From Globisporangium splendens (Eukaryota > Oomycota > Peronosporomycetes > Pythiales > Pythiaceae), in assembly GCA_006386115.1 (NCBI GenBank), contig VFIW01000016.1:186001-250000 (forward strand): a stretch of 64,000 nucleotides of DNA. Reading direction: 5' to 3'. Of this stretch, positions 1 through 10,830 are shown one piece after another. Under the pieces are notes generated by a model. The model was not told where the DNA came from. It made no database searches and worked only from the letters and a program-made list of their open reading frames with translations. A program made the translations under genes and the position numbers. Positions within the stretch are counted from its first letter, which is position 1; every line of letters begins with the position of its first letter.

Positions 1-1
1 C

Positions 2-2047
2 GATGACGACCACGATGATAGTGAAACGGTTCCTGTGTCAGCTGCAACGACAGCGGAGCCCATCCTGTCAAAAAATCATCAAGAGCAAGACGGTGACGAA
101 GAGGTGTTTGCATTTGATTACAAGACATCGGTGAATAGTGGTGGCCCCCAGGAGGAGGTGTATGACGACCGATTTGACGACGACGCCGATTACGAAGAAG
201 ATAAACTGGAAGTGTTTCATGAGAGTAGCGCCAGCGTTGAATCGCTTGGAAACCAGACTTTGGTCTCTCGCGAACACGATACCAACTCCAGCAGCAAGCA
301 CCATCAGCAGCAAGAAGAAGAAGAAGGCGAAGAGCGCGAACCAGAGACCGGTCTTGGTCGCCTGGATCTCGTGGTCGTCGGAATGTCGTCGCTCAAGACA
401 ATGCGAGGAGGACCACCTCCAGTGTCCTCTCCTGTGAAGAAAAGCGTTTCGTCACCAATGCCGAAACCTGCCTCGAGCCGTACTACGTCGCCTGGTTCGC
501 CGCGTTCGGAGCTTTCTGCAAAGCCAGTTGAGCCGTCAAACGACCAGCTACCATCGACTTTAGCGCCAAAGACCAAACCACGTGGCGGTATCGAAGTCGA
601 CTTTCTTCAAGAAGACAGTGATATCGACATCAAGGGCGATGGTTTTACGAGAGAGCGACCTGTGAAGATGAAGGCACCGCCACAGTTTTCATCAGCCCCT
701 GTACGTCACAGCTCCAGGAGAGTTGATACCAGTCCCGAAATCACGCAGCAGCCATTGCTCAGTGACTTTCAGTTTGGCTCCGCGGAAAGCAGCGCCACCG
801 CCATGAAGGACGCTGATGCCAAGGATTCTCCAGCGAAACGCCGCGGTGCAACCACGAATGCATCTCTTTTGCCACCGATGCGGAAGTCGCTTTCACGCGA
901 CCAAGAGAGCCGCATTATGGGTCATGGCGGTGCTAATGCAACATCGTCGTCTCAAATGCCACCGAGCCCGAAAACGAAAAAGACTCGGGTTGGATCGTCA
1001 TCAACTTTCAAGCAAAGTGAACCTGCGCTTCAGGGCATCCAAGAGGAGCAGAGCAGCAAGACCGCAACAGTGACGACAGGAGATCGTCCTGCGTCGCCTC
1101 GAAAAGTGACACGCGAGTCATCAGTGCGGCGCCGTTCGTCGTGCATGATGGACGCACCGATTTTAGCGTCTGCCTTTGTGGCTTCGACGGACCCCGAAAG
1201 CCACGATGAGCAGCAACAATATGGTATCGCATCAACTGGAGAGGAGGTCGAAGGCGAGACTGATACTGGTGGCGACGGCTGCTCGTCGTCGTCAGGAGCG
1301 TTTGCATTTGATGCAGGCGCAGCGATCACGCAGGAGTTTGGCGAGCGCGTCGCACGACTCCTTGGTGCCGATCCATGGGGAGACCGTCAAGATGGCTTTG
1401 ATGCGATCGTGTACATCGTCAAGAAAGCCGACTTGGCTAGTGCAAAGAACAAACGCGAGCTGTTTTGCGCAGCACTAGCAGCGATCCAATGCGGCGTCGA
1501 CGACCGCGTCGCGCCCGTCATGTACTGTGCGCTCGAGTGTCTGCGCGCAGTGTTGAAGGAATTTGCACCCGTGATCGACCGCACGTTTGTCAAGTATGCA
1601 CCGACAAATGAGCAGCTCTCGGCGCTCGTCAAATCGTTGACGGCCAAGCTCGGAGATTCGAACAAACGCACTCAGCGCGAGACATCGCAGGCGCTCATCC
1701 GCGTCGCCAAGCAAAAGAAATTGAAGCCATTGCCACATGTTCTGCTGCACCTGAGCGCAAAAGAGGTCGCGCCTCGGATTCAAGTTGCGACGCTACGGCA
1801 ATTGGTGAGCGAATTGGGTGTGGACTCGAAGCGTGGACTCAGTCTCGACGTCGCAATGCAATTTGCGGTTCCGGCGCTGAAGATCGCCGATGAAAAGACG
1901 CGTAAGGCGGCTGTGGAGCTGATCGCGGATCTGCAATTGAACAATCCCAACGGTGGCGCGACCGTGACGGCTCAATTGGTCGGGATCAAGCCCGAAATGC
2001 TGCGTGTGATCAATTGCCGCGTCGAGGAACTCGTCGCACAGCGATAG
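2..2047 (+). CDS. TOG-domain (CEP104/TOGARAM-like) microtubule-binding protein, 5' partial
   Basis: The reading frame is already open at base 2, so the gene enters from the left edge; no true start is visible (base 35 is only a GTG codon). About the first 430 residues are low-complexity, acidic or Ser/Pro-rich with basic patches. The last ~240 residues (from about nt 1325) form a helical HEAT-like array beginning around GADPWGDRQDGFDAIVYIV, with the conserved Trp and paired-helix pattern of a TOG domain. TOG domains bind tubulin; CEP104 and TOGARAM proteins act at ciliary or flagellar tips, which fits a zoospore-forming organism. The frame stops at a TAG at 2045-2047, but the same frame continues with plausible coding sequence (next entry), so this C-terminus may be premature. 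Family assignment is by domain pattern only; another TOG protein such as a CLASP relative is possible. Confidence 0.6.
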   Translation, partial: DDDHDDSETVPVSAATTAEPILSKNHQEQDGDEEVFAFDYKTSVNSGGPQEEVYDDRFDDDADYEEDKLEVFHESSASVESLGNQTLVSREHDTNSSSKHHQQQEEEEGEEREPETGLGRLDLVVVGMSSLKTMRGGPPPVSSPVKKSVSSPMPKPASSRTTSPGSPRSELSAKPVEPSNDQLPSTLAPKTKPRGGIEVDFLQEDSDIDIKGDGFTRERPVKMKAPPQFSSAPVRHSSRRVDTSPEITQQPLLSDFQFGSAESSATAMKDADAKDSPAKRRGATTNASLLPPMRKSLSRDQESRIMGHGGANATSSSQMPPSPKTKKTRVGSSSTFKQSEPALQGIQEEQSSKTATVTTGDRPASPRKVTRESSVRRRSSCMMDAPILASAFVASTDPESHDEQQQYGIASTGEEVEGETDTGGDGCSSSSGAFAFDAGAAITQEFGERVARLLGADPWGDRQDGFDAIVYIVKKADLASAKNKRELFCAALAAIQCGVDDRVAPVMYCALECLRAVLKEFAPVIDRTFVKYAPTNEQLSALVKSLTAKLGDSNKRTQRETSQALIRVAKQKKLKPLPHVLLHLSAKEVAPRIQVATLRQLVSELGVDSKRGLSLDVAMQFAVPALKIADEKTRKAAVELIADLQLNNPNGGATVTAQLVGIKPEMLRVINCRVEELVAQR

Positions 2048-2376
2048 AAAGAGCAGCAAGCCGCACAGAGTACGAATCAGTCCGAGGAAGCGCGTGGAGG
2101 CGTCGACGGCGACCTGGACGACCAGCGCTCGCTCGAGCTTGTGCCTGTGCCGTCAGAAGACGCCAAGAAAGTGATTGCGATGGTCGAGTTCCAGCTCCAG
2201 CAAGCTGCTGGTGTTATTGGCCCCGTCGCGTGGCGGAAACTTGAGAGCAAGACCTGTAGCGATCGCAAGGAAGCGCTCGTGGATATTGATAAACTCATGG
2301 CCGACGACGGTCTTCAGTGCTCAGCAACGACGAAGAGAACCTGATGGACGCCATCCTGGACGGCAGCGACTTCTAG
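2048..2376 (+). pseudogene. Broken continuation of the TOG gene (second, truncated TOG-like segment)
   Basis: Directly after the TAG at 2045-2047 the same frame stays open to 2344 and reads like protein: a Gln/Ser/acidic linker, then a helical stretch with GPVAWRKLESKTCSDRKEAL, which resembles the first helix pair of another TOG repeat (Trp, then R-x-E-A-L). Near 2310-2317 the coding signal moves to another frame, giving an acidic tail ending EENLMDAILDGSDF and a TAG at 2374-2376. This needs two lesions (an in-frame stop and a frameshift), or base-call errors, or unusual decoding. I see no GT-AG intron that removes both. Either the ancestral protein had a longer C-terminus that is decaying, or the reference sequence has errors here. 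Confidence 0.45.
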
Positions 2377-2650
2377 GGAACAGAAATGGATAGAGCACAC
2401 AAGAAACATAATGCAAACAATGGATTGCCGAATTGCCTTTTGACGTCTTGCCGCAACCACCACAAGTGTACCTTCTCGTGAGACAGACCACAAATGTAGC
2501 CATGTATCTTTTCTGTGTCCTTTCGCCACACTATGTGAGGGACTGTAGCCACCTGACCTTATATTGAGTGGCCCACCTTATTCGATCTCAATCAAAGCGT
2601 ATCTTCCACGAAAAGCTTCACAGAATCAAATCTCGACGATCATCATCTTG

Positions 2651-5284
2651 ATGGCGGCAAGAAGCGCAAGCTCCATGGCTCTGGCGATGGTTCTGGTGGC
2701 GGCGCTGCACGTGGCATGCGCGCTGGGCAGTGGAGGTATCGACGCGTTCACGCCGACGCTCGCGAATCACCTGAAAGTGACGGCATTGGCAGCAGACGCA
2801 CCCGTGTGCGACCGCATTCGGATACCACATGCGAACGTCCGTCATGAGCTCGTGCATCTGCATTCGTTCGGGAATATCGACGAGCAAGCGCGGCGTCGTA
2901 GAGCACCGATGCGCACTGGTACGTGCTCAATGGTTTGCCGCTCTGCTTCCTGGACATGTCGACCGTCACTGGCTCGTACGCAACCATTTTCTTGTGCATC
3001 CTTTTGTTGTACACATCGTTCAATATGAACCTCGACATTACAGGTGTCTCGTGAGCTGCAGGCTGCTGCACGCGAAATGATGGCGTTGGACGTCACCGAA
3101 GTCGCCGTGAATGTCACGTTTGACTTTACGCTCTCGTTCTCATTGACTCAACAAGTCGACCGTGACGTCGGAGACATTGCCACCCCACCCGAGAAATCCC
3201 TCGGGTTGCTTACTGTGTTTCCCGAGCAAGTCCTCGAAGAGACCATTGCGAGCCATTGCGCAGAGTTAAATCTGATCAACCGCGTGTGTCTCAAGTTGCA
3301 TGTTGGGATCCGAAACCAGGTCTCAGACCTCTGGGGGTGCGTCAATGAAACTCATGATAATGATGCGAGAGAAGCTGCGAAGAGCTCTGAAGAAGTCGCC
3401 GAAGCTTCTCCCTCGCCATTAGTGACATTGCCATCTGCTTCACCTTCCTCTGATGAGTTCACGCACAGCGATGCAGACAATGTGACCGTGATCCAGGTTC
3501 CAGTGCGTGTTGATGACCAGGAACTCGCGTTTGTCCTGCGGCCAACACAAGATCTGGACTTAGAAGTCGCGCTGTTCTGCCGCAAACACAGCGTGCCACG
3601 CGACAGATGTGGCATGCTGCTTCGCGAGGTATGGAAGGAGATGCGGCTCTCGTCAGCGTTTCCAGATCCGCGTCCGTCGTCGTCATCACGGCAAGTTGCA
3701 ACAACATACAGTAACACTTCGAAGAAGATCCACGTTACCAGTCCAGACCCCACGCGTCTGTACTCGACCACCCACCGTGTGTATATTGAACTAGACGCCG
3801 TGACGCATGCAACCCAAGATACTAATACCAGTAGCAATGGTTTACCAGGATCACCTTCAGAGCGAGAGGAGATCTGCATCTACGGCAACTACATGCCAAC
3901 GCCATCTATCTGCGGTGAAGTGCCGTTTCCGGACAAAGTGTTCTTCGAAGCGTACCAGCTCCTACTCGGTCACCACTTTTTACTATTTCTGCCGAAACGC
4001 GTCGTCATGAGAGACAATGCAACAGAGCCACTGTCGCTCGAGCACGTTTCCGTCGACGACAGCGAGTGGCTCGGTGCCGTGCACTTGGAGGTCGTGATGC
4101 CGAGCGTAAAGCTCGTCGCCATCACGCTGGAGACGAAGATGCATCCGGTGCTCGCCACGCCGCAAACGTACCTCGACGCCGAGATCCATACCATGTACTT
4201 TGACGAGTCGGATGCACTCTACCGTCTCTGTATCCTGCACAACGACGACTTTGATTGTGTGAACACCAGCAAACTCACGATCCTCGACACGAATGACAGC
4301 GGAAGTGAGGATCACGATTACGTTGTCAACCGTTCGCTCACGATCCATGCGCCGATCTTCGATGCGTCCACGGGAGTCCACGAAATCGCCGTCATGCTCG
4401 TGAATGAATTCGGCAACGCGTCTGCTGTGTCCAACACCGTGATCATTAACGTGGACCTGACGGCAAATGCCGAGCCTCTCCCTCATGATCCTGCGGCCAT
4501 GATCGACGCGAGTGCATTTGTTCAAAAGCGACCATCGTCATGTCCCGAACCACTTGCAACCACACTGCACGACAGCGCGCTTGCGTGGATTTGCGAGCTC
4601 TGGAGACACGAATGGGGTCAGTTCTCGCAAAACGGCGAAGACGGCGTGCTGAAATCCATTTTCTACAACATCGGCACGACGAGCAAGCAGTACGTGGAGT
4701 TTGGCACCGAGGACGGCTCGCAGTGCAACACGCGGTACTGGCGCGAAAACTACGGCTGGTCGGGGCTCCTCATGGACGGAAGGTACGCAAGCGAGGCCAT
4801 CAATTTGCACCGCGAGTTCGTCACCGCAGAGAACATCAACGCGCTTTTCGCCAAGTACAACGTCTCGCGCCAGATTGATTTGCTCTCGATCGACGTCGAT
4901 TTCAACGATTACTGGATCCTGGACGCGATTGACCGCGACCGCTTCGCGCCGCGTGTGATCGTGATTGAGTACAACGCGCACATCCCGCCGAATGAAGCAC
5001 GCAGCGTCAAGTACAAAGCCGACGCGGTCTGGGACGGGCGAACCGATTTCTTTGGCAGGAGCATGGGCGCGCTCTTCCATTGGGGCGTGCGCAACAGCTA
5101 CTCGCTGCTGTACTGTGAATCCCACGGCGTCAACTGCTTTCTCGTCCACAATGATGCGCTCATGGGCGTCAACGTGTCGGCATTCCTGCACCCCGAAGAT
5201 GTGTTTGCGCCGCCCAATTTCTTCGGCAAAGGCTGGTCGTACCCGAATGCATCGCGACCAGGAGACGGGTGGGTCTGGTTGTAA
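2651..5284 (+). CDS. Secreted/lumenal protein with C-terminal FkbM-type methyltransferase domain
   Basis: ATG at 2651 starts a classical signal peptide (MAARSASSMALAMVLVAALH, then VACALG). An intron ends at the acceptor TTACAG before 3044, after which the frame is open to the TAA at 5282-5284. The 5' junction is unresolved: the best donor, GTACGT at 2919, does not keep the signal-peptide frame, and the in-phase donors (e.g. GTGCAT at 2852, GTTTGC at 2933) are weak. The middle is a variable ectodomain with several Asn-glycosylation sequons. Roughly nt 4600-5230 encode an FkbM-like methyltransferase: NGEDGVLKSIFYNIG, YVEFGTEDGSQCNTRYW, IDLLSIDVDFNDYWIL (SAM-site acidic loop) and VIVIEYNAHIPP. 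This family methylates small molecules or sugars; the substrate here is unknown. Export or Golgi localisation is inferred from the signal peptide. Confidence 0.75.
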
Positions 5285-5448
5285 GATGCAGGGAGCTTAC
5301 TGAGGAGAGAAGACGAAGCGGATCACAGCAAGCCGTACTTCAATCAATTGTGCAGATAAAACAGGGGGGAAATCAACAGAAAATAGAGTCATGTTCGAAC
5401 CTTTTTGGGCGTCTAGAGGAGGAGGATCCAAACAGCAGATACGCAACA

Positions 5449-6738
5449 CTAGGGTGAGAATGGCGCTTGCAGCTTGACCATGACACTCGCGCAGCAAGTG
5501 CTCGTCTCAATGACCCACACGGCAGCAGGAGCAAGAGTCTCACTGTCGTCGTCTTTATTCTTCCTGTGCTGTTGTGCTCTTTGGCCTTGGGGTAAGGACG
5601 ATGGATCGACTTTCAGAAACACTTGCCGCTCGGGAGTGACGACCCGCTCGACGACGGTCACAACTGTGCCGCATGCGATTCTCCCGATCGGCGGCGACGC
5701 CAGCGAAGGTTCGAGTCGCGTTGGCGCACCGGATTCTTGCACGCAACGATACGTGGCGCATTCTTGTGATGGACCCTCGATCTCATTTAGCACCGACTCG
5801 TTGTCCAGTGTTCGCTCCACGACCCACGCCGACTCATCGAAGTAGCGCTTGTGCAGTTGCAAGAACATGACTCCATCCGAGGAGACCTGGGCTTCTACGA
5901 CTTCCACCACATCCCCATAGAGCACATAGCCGATCTCTGGCAGCTCCAGATCCGGTGCGACGCGGGCTTTGCAGCCTTCAATGACGCAGCGGTAGTATTT
6001 GCTTCTGTTGAATGGTCCAGAGTGGGGCTCCACCATGACCTCATTGCGGATCGAGCGGCAGGGCACCCAGCCATCGCGCGACTTTGACTGGTTTTCTTCC
6101 GAGATGCCTTCCACACAGGATAAAGACTCCAATTTGACCATTGGATCACCCTGTTCATTGTAAATGACTGCTGTTGCGCAGAACACGCGTCCGAGTGGAA
6201 TGAAGCCGAGAATCGGCGACGCAATGTTGCACTTGATGCGCACAGCCACGCCACCCGTTTTGCCACGATGGCATGTGCGATAGTGCTGATCGTAGCTCCA
6301 CTTGCCGACAGTGTGGCTCGTCGCTCCAGCAGCGGCACGCTCGAGCTCAGTGACGCATGCGATGCATTTTCCGTCCAGGAGATGATACTGGCGCTTGGAG
6401 AATGCGTCTTTCTCGAGATCCTGGAAGCACTGCACACAACGTTTCAGCTTCAACTCGCCGCCGTCGTTCAATTGCGCAGCTTGCAGCAGCATGGACGCCA
6501 CGCACGCTTTGCATTTGCTACAAAATCATCACCAACTAAGTTACCATGTGTCGTTCATTCACCATTCAAAATGAAGAGCTATGCTCTGTGGCATAAACTA
6601 CACCATAGCAACAGCACAGGAAGACACACAAACCTACGCGTTGTCCTTCAGTAACTGGCTGCGCGAGAACGCACCAGTGGGCAGCTGCTTCTCGCACGCG
6701 GAGCATTCACGCAGCGCCTTCGCATCCATTGCCACCAT
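5449..6738 (-). CDS. Tandem Stc1-like zinc ribbons plus three SH3-like repeats
   Basis: Two exons, complement(join(5449..6517,6638..6738)); the intron has donor GTAGGT and acceptor TTGTAG, and the phase closes to a 389-aa protein starting MVAMDAKALREC. A second ATG lies three codons downstream. The intron cuts the first of two similar Cys modules: CSACEKQLPTGAFSRSQLL ending CKACV, and CVQCFQDLEKDAFSKRQYHL ending CIACV. This CxxC...FS..Q...CxxCV pattern is that of the Stc1 treble-clef domain. The rest contains about three repeats of a ~75-residue beta-rich unit (YR.C....G..VR..., ....G.V...., ending GWV, AWV or VWV) resembling bacterial-type SH3 domains. In fission yeast Stc1 links RNAi to heterochromatin; that role cannot be transferred here. 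Function unknown. Confidence 0.7.
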
Positions 6739-6943
6739 TGTTTATTGCCGCCTGTGCTTTGCTTGCCCATTTCCTCCAAAAAAGACAATCAGAACAAATT
6801 AAGGTGACCACATTATTTCCGTCCTTGTGGACACTGCACAAGGACAAAACCATTTTAGACCAGGAGAAAGTCTTAAAATGGCGTGGACCACTGTATCTGA
6901 ACCCTGTGTTCAAACACGCATATTGCGCAGTCAGTCACATAGG

Positions 6944-6961
6944 CGCTCATTCCGCAATTTC
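6944..6961 (+). promoter_or_regulatory. Oomycete-type core promoter of MTHFR
   Basis: GCTCATTCCGCAATTTC lies about 180 bases before the MTHFR ATG. It combines an initiator of the form TCATTYY with a flanking CAATTT block, the arrangement known for oomycete transcription starts. Transcription probably begins within the TCATTCC. Confidence 0.5.
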
Positions 6962-7132
6962 AAGCCAACCACGCACTCCACACGTCTCACCCTTTTCTGC
7001 CAGAAGAAGAAGAGGCTGAGCGCGCGCGTCAGCTGTGTGAGGAAGAGCGCGTCCCCGGAAGAAGAACCCGCAGAGAAGCCCCCTTCGTTGTATCCCCCTC
7101 CCCCCTTGATCTAGAAAACCAGCAAAGCCGCC

Positions 7133-8905
7133 ATGAAGATCATCGACAAGATCAACCAGTGCATCGAGAAGAACGAGGTGTTCTACTCGTTCGAGTTCTT
7201 CCCGCCCAAGACGCCCGCGGGCGTCGACAACCTCTACACGCGCATGGACCGCATGGCGTCGCTCGAGCCGCTCTTTTGTGACATGACCTGGGGTGCCGGC
7301 GGCAGCTCGGCGCAGCTCACGATCGATATCAGCGCCAACGCGCAGAAGCTCAGCGGTCTCGAGATGCTCATGCACATGACGTGTACCAACATGACCGAGG
7401 AAGACGTGAAGAACGCGCTCGAGAAGGCCAAGGATGCGGGCATCACGAACATCCTTGCGCTCCGAGGCGACCCTGTGCGTGGTGCGGTGAGCTTTAACGA
7501 GTGCGACCGTGGGTTCTCGCATGCCGTGGACCTCGTGCGCTACATTAAGAAGCACTATGGCGACCATTTCTCGATCGGTGTCGCCGGGTACCCAGAACGC
7601 CACGCCGAGTCGGCGGATTCAGCGACTGATATCAAGTACTTCAAGGAGAAGATTGATGCCGGTGCCGATTTCGTGATCACGCAACTGTTCTACGATGTGA
7701 ATGTGTACGTCAAGTTTGTCGAAGACTGTCGCAAGGCTGGCATCACGTGCCCCATTATCCCTGGTATCATGCCGATCCAAAACTACGGAGGGTTTGTGCG
7801 CATGACGTCGTTCTGCAACACGTACGTGCCTGAAGAAATCACGGCGGCGCTCAAGCCAATCAAGGACAACGACGAAGCCGTGAAGGACTATGGTGTGGAA
7901 TTGGGAATCGAAATGTGCAAGCAGTTGATGGCCGCTGGTGCGCCGGGTCTGCATTTTTACACGCTCAACCTGGAACGATCCGTGCGCCGCATCCTCGATG
8001 GACTCTCGATCACGTCGAGCAATGCGTCGCGCCGCGAACTCCCATGGCGTCCATCGACGTTGTCCAAGCGATCGTCTGAGACTGTGCGTCCTATCTACTG
8101 GTCGAACCGTCCAAAGAGCTACATCCAGCGCACGGCGTTGTGGGATGAATACCCTAACGGACGCTGGGGAAACAGCGAGAGCCCAGCGTTTGGTGACCTG
8201 AGCGAATCGCACTACTTCTCGACGAACATCTCGCCGCAAAACCGCAAGGCGATGTGGGGCGAAGCGCCTGTGTCGAAGGACGACATCCACCAGACGTTTG
8301 TCAAGTATGTACGTGGCGAGATCTCGAGCCTCCCATGGTGCGACTCGCCGCTGCACTTGGAGACCAAGACGATCCAGGACAAGCTCGCGGCCATCAATAC
8401 TGCTGGGTTCTTGACCGTGAACAGTCAGCCCCGCGTGAACGGCGCGCGTTCGGATGATCCACTATTTGGATGGGGCGGTCCGGGGGGACGGGTGTACCAG
8501 AAGGCGTACGTCGAGTGCTTTGTGTCGCCTGAGAACATGAAGAAGATCATCGAAGCCGCGTCAACGAAGCGCTACATTCAATACCATGCTGTCGATTTCC
8601 GTGGACATTCGTACTCCAACGCTGGGAAATCAGCGATTGCGGTCACCTGGGGGGTCTTCCCGAACAAGGAGATCCTCCAGCCAACGATCGTCGACAGCAA
8701 CAGTTTTATGGCGTGGAAGGACGAGGCGTTCGCGTTGTGGTTGTCGCTCTGGGCGTCGCTGTACGACGATGAGAGCGCAGCCTCCGAGGTGATCCACGAG
8801 ATCCACGACACGTACTTCCTCGTGAGCATCGTGGACAATGATTTTATCGGCGGCGACATTTGGAGCATCTTTGATGCGCAGCCGTCGCCAAACGCTGCAC
8901 CGTAA
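7133..8905 (+). CDS. MTHFR: Methylenetetrahydrofolate reductase
   Basis: Single-exon, 590 aa, ATG at 7133 in a good context (GCCGCCATGA). It reduces 5,10-methylene-THF to 5-methyl-THF with FAD, feeding methionine synthesis. Residues 1-300 form the catalytic TIM barrel: YSFEFFPPKTPAG near the N-terminus with the catalytic Glu, DMTWGAGGSS, LALRGDP, GVAGYPERH and ITQLFYDV. After a ~40-residue linker, residues ~340-590 carry the eukaryotic C-terminal regulatory region (ending NDFIGGDIWSIF), which in animals and fungi binds S-adenosylmethionine or dictates cofactor choice. Length and domain order match eukaryotic MTHFRs. The frame is intact. Confidence 0.96.
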   Translation: MKIIDKINQCIEKNEVFYSFEFFPPKTPAGVDNLYTRMDRMASLEPLFCDMTWGAGGSSAQLTIDISANAQKLSGLEMLMHMTCTNMTEEDVKNALEKAKDAGITNILALRGDPVRGAVSFNECDRGFSHAVDLVRYIKKHYGDHFSIGVAGYPERHAESADSATDIKYFKEKIDAGADFVITQLFYDVNVYVKFVEDCRKAGITCPIIPGIMPIQNYGGFVRMTSFCNTYVPEEITAALKPIKDNDEAVKDYGVELGIEMCKQLMAAGAPGLHFYTLNLERSVRRILDGLSITSSNASRRELPWRPSTLSKRSSETVRPIYWSNRPKSYIQRTALWDEYPNGRWGNSESPAFGDLSESHYFSTNISPQNRKAMWGEAPVSKDDIHQTFVKYVRGEISSLPWCDSPLHLETKTIQDKLAAINTAGFLTVNSQPRVNGARSDDPLFGWGGPGGRVYQKAYVECFVSPENMKKIIEAASTKRYIQYHAVDFRGHSYSNAGKSAIAVTWGVFPNKEILQPTIVDSNSFMAWKDEAFALWLSLWASLYDDESAASEVIHEIHDTYFLVSIVDNDFIGGDIWSIFDAQPSPNAAP

Positions 8906-8946
8906 AATGTTCATAGGGAGAAAGTGGAAGAGCGGGTGCTGCAAAT

Positions 8947-8948
<2 letters not shown>

Positions 8949-9015
<67 letters not shown>
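8949..9015. repeat. (GA)n microsatellite
   Basis: About 33 uninterrupted AG/GA dinucleotides lie 44 bases after the MTHFR stop, in its 3' region and upstream of WDR83. The tract is likely to vary in length between strains. A shorter (GA)n run occurs at 18357-18376. Confidence 0.98.
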
Positions 9016-9017
<2 letters not shown>

Positions 9018-9263
9018 GCGAGAAAGAAAGAAAAGTAGAGCGTAGTGAGAAGAGAGAGTGACTGGCGTTGAGGCGAATTCTCGTCCTCCTGGAGAGGCCT
9101 GCTGCACAAGCGGAGCCTTTCGGACGATGACAATGAGCCCAATGGCCATAATTCACACTCATGTCTATTGCCACCATTTGAAACATCAATTGATGACTTG
9201 TGTCTGACAAACATAACTGATATTCACATCTGGAATCACCAAATTTCACGACAAAAGAGCAAC

Positions 9264-10756
9264 ATGCCCGATGCAATCCCGACGACCTGCGCACGTGTGC
9301 TGCGCGGCCACCACGGGCCCGTCAACGCCGTGCGCTTCAATGGTAAGGAGCACTGTGAGTGCGCACATGTATGTTGCGTGCTTATGCTTATCCCTGCGCT
9401 GTCTGCGTCTCTCTATGTGTGCAGCGAAGGGCACGTACGTGATGACGTGCGGCCAGGACAAGACCGTGCGACTGTGGAACCCGCACCGCGACGGCCTCGA
9501 CGCTCAGGGCGACGCGCTGCTCGTGAAAACCTACGAAGGGCGACATGGATACGACGTCCAGGATGTCGCAATGTGCGTTGCGTGCTGCTATGCGTACGCA
9601 TATGGATCTGCCCATTGGATATAGCTGATTCATGTTCATCTGTCTGCCATTGAAATGGCGCGAACAGTGCGCACGATAACTCCAAGTTTGCCTCCTGTGG
9701 CCGTGATAAAGCCGTGTTTCTGTGGGACGTGCCCACCGCCAAAGTGATCCGCAAGCTTGAAGGCCATGAGCATGCACGTAATGGCCAAATAGAAGGCAAT
9801 TCTGGTGGGTGTGGACTAACTTGTGCTTGTTATTACATGACAGAGCGTCAATTGCGTCCGCTACAATGCCGATTCGACAGTTCTTCTCAGTGGCTCGTAC
9901 GATAAAACTATCCGCGCATGGGATATGCGGTAAGCTACTGCATGTGCTCGATGCGTCATACAAACTGGCTTGACCAGTGCATTTATCGTCTCGCTGCTGG
10001 TATTGATGCTAGAGCCCGCAACACGCACCTTCCGATCCAGGTGCTCGACGACTTCAAGGACAGCGTGACGTCGATGGTGATCTCGGACCATGAGATCATT
10101 GCAGGGTGCGTAATAGTAGGGATCTGTGCTGTTGCGTTCTCATACTGACGCTGTTACGTCCTCTTTTATCGTCCTACAGGTGCGTCGATGGCATCGTTCG
10201 CACGTTTGATCTCCGCGCCGGCATGGTGTATCGGGAGCATATTGAAGGTATGGAATGGTGGTCTCTTGCAACTATTCATTTATGCTATGCTCATATACAA
10301 TGCTGCGTTTTCCTCGTTCCCAGAGCCTGTCGTGTCCGTGTCGCTCTCTCCGGATGCGCGCTTCCTTCTCGCTGGCTGCCTCGATGGCTCCATCCGCTTG
10401 ATCGAGAAAGAGACCGGCCAAGAAACAAAACGGTTCGTAGCAAAGTCATGAGCTCAACGCTCTTTCACTGACCACTTACCAACGATGTATGTTTTTATGT
10501 TCTTCTTCTTGCTAGGTACCAAGGTCATCGTGTGGAAGCGTACCGCATCGAGTCGTGTTTCTCCAACGATGGCGCGTTTGTCCTGAGCGGCTCGGAAAAT
10601 GGCAAAGTGTACGCGTGGGACCTGGTCACAGCGCGAATGGAGTCGTTCCACGCTCACAGGAAGCCCATCCGCGCGCTCGCGTCGCACCCAGAGCTGCCAC
10701 TGCTTGTTACCGGCTGCATCGATGGTTCTGCAAAAGTGTGGATAAACAAAGACTAG
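9264..10756 (+). CDS. WDR83: WD40-repeat protein WDR83 (MORG1) homologue
   Basis: Eight exons: 9264-9342, 9425-9572, 9668-9777, ~9844-9929, 10013-10105, 10180-10247, 10324-10432, 10516-10756. All introns are 65-95 nt. The product is ~311 aa, seven WD repeats filling the whole protein, with motifs such as TCGQDKTVRLWNP, SCGRDKAVFLWDV, SGSYDKTIRAWDMR, ISDHEIIAG and SGSENGKVYAWDL. The order and wording match WDR83/MORG1, a scaffold for ERK signalling that also associates with spliceosomes. Exon 3 (donor GTAATG at 9778) and exon 4 (acceptor ACAG at 9843) are off by one base when joined. The conserved sequence around GHEHA..SVNCVRYN suggests a missing or misplaced base, or an unusual junction, rather than a pseudogene, since all other junctions close. 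Confidence 0.88.
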
Positions 10757-10830
10757 CACGCACAAATATATGAACACACGTGTACATGTAAATAGGAGGA
10801 GTTCGTTTGCAAAGGAACTTGCGTGCCACT

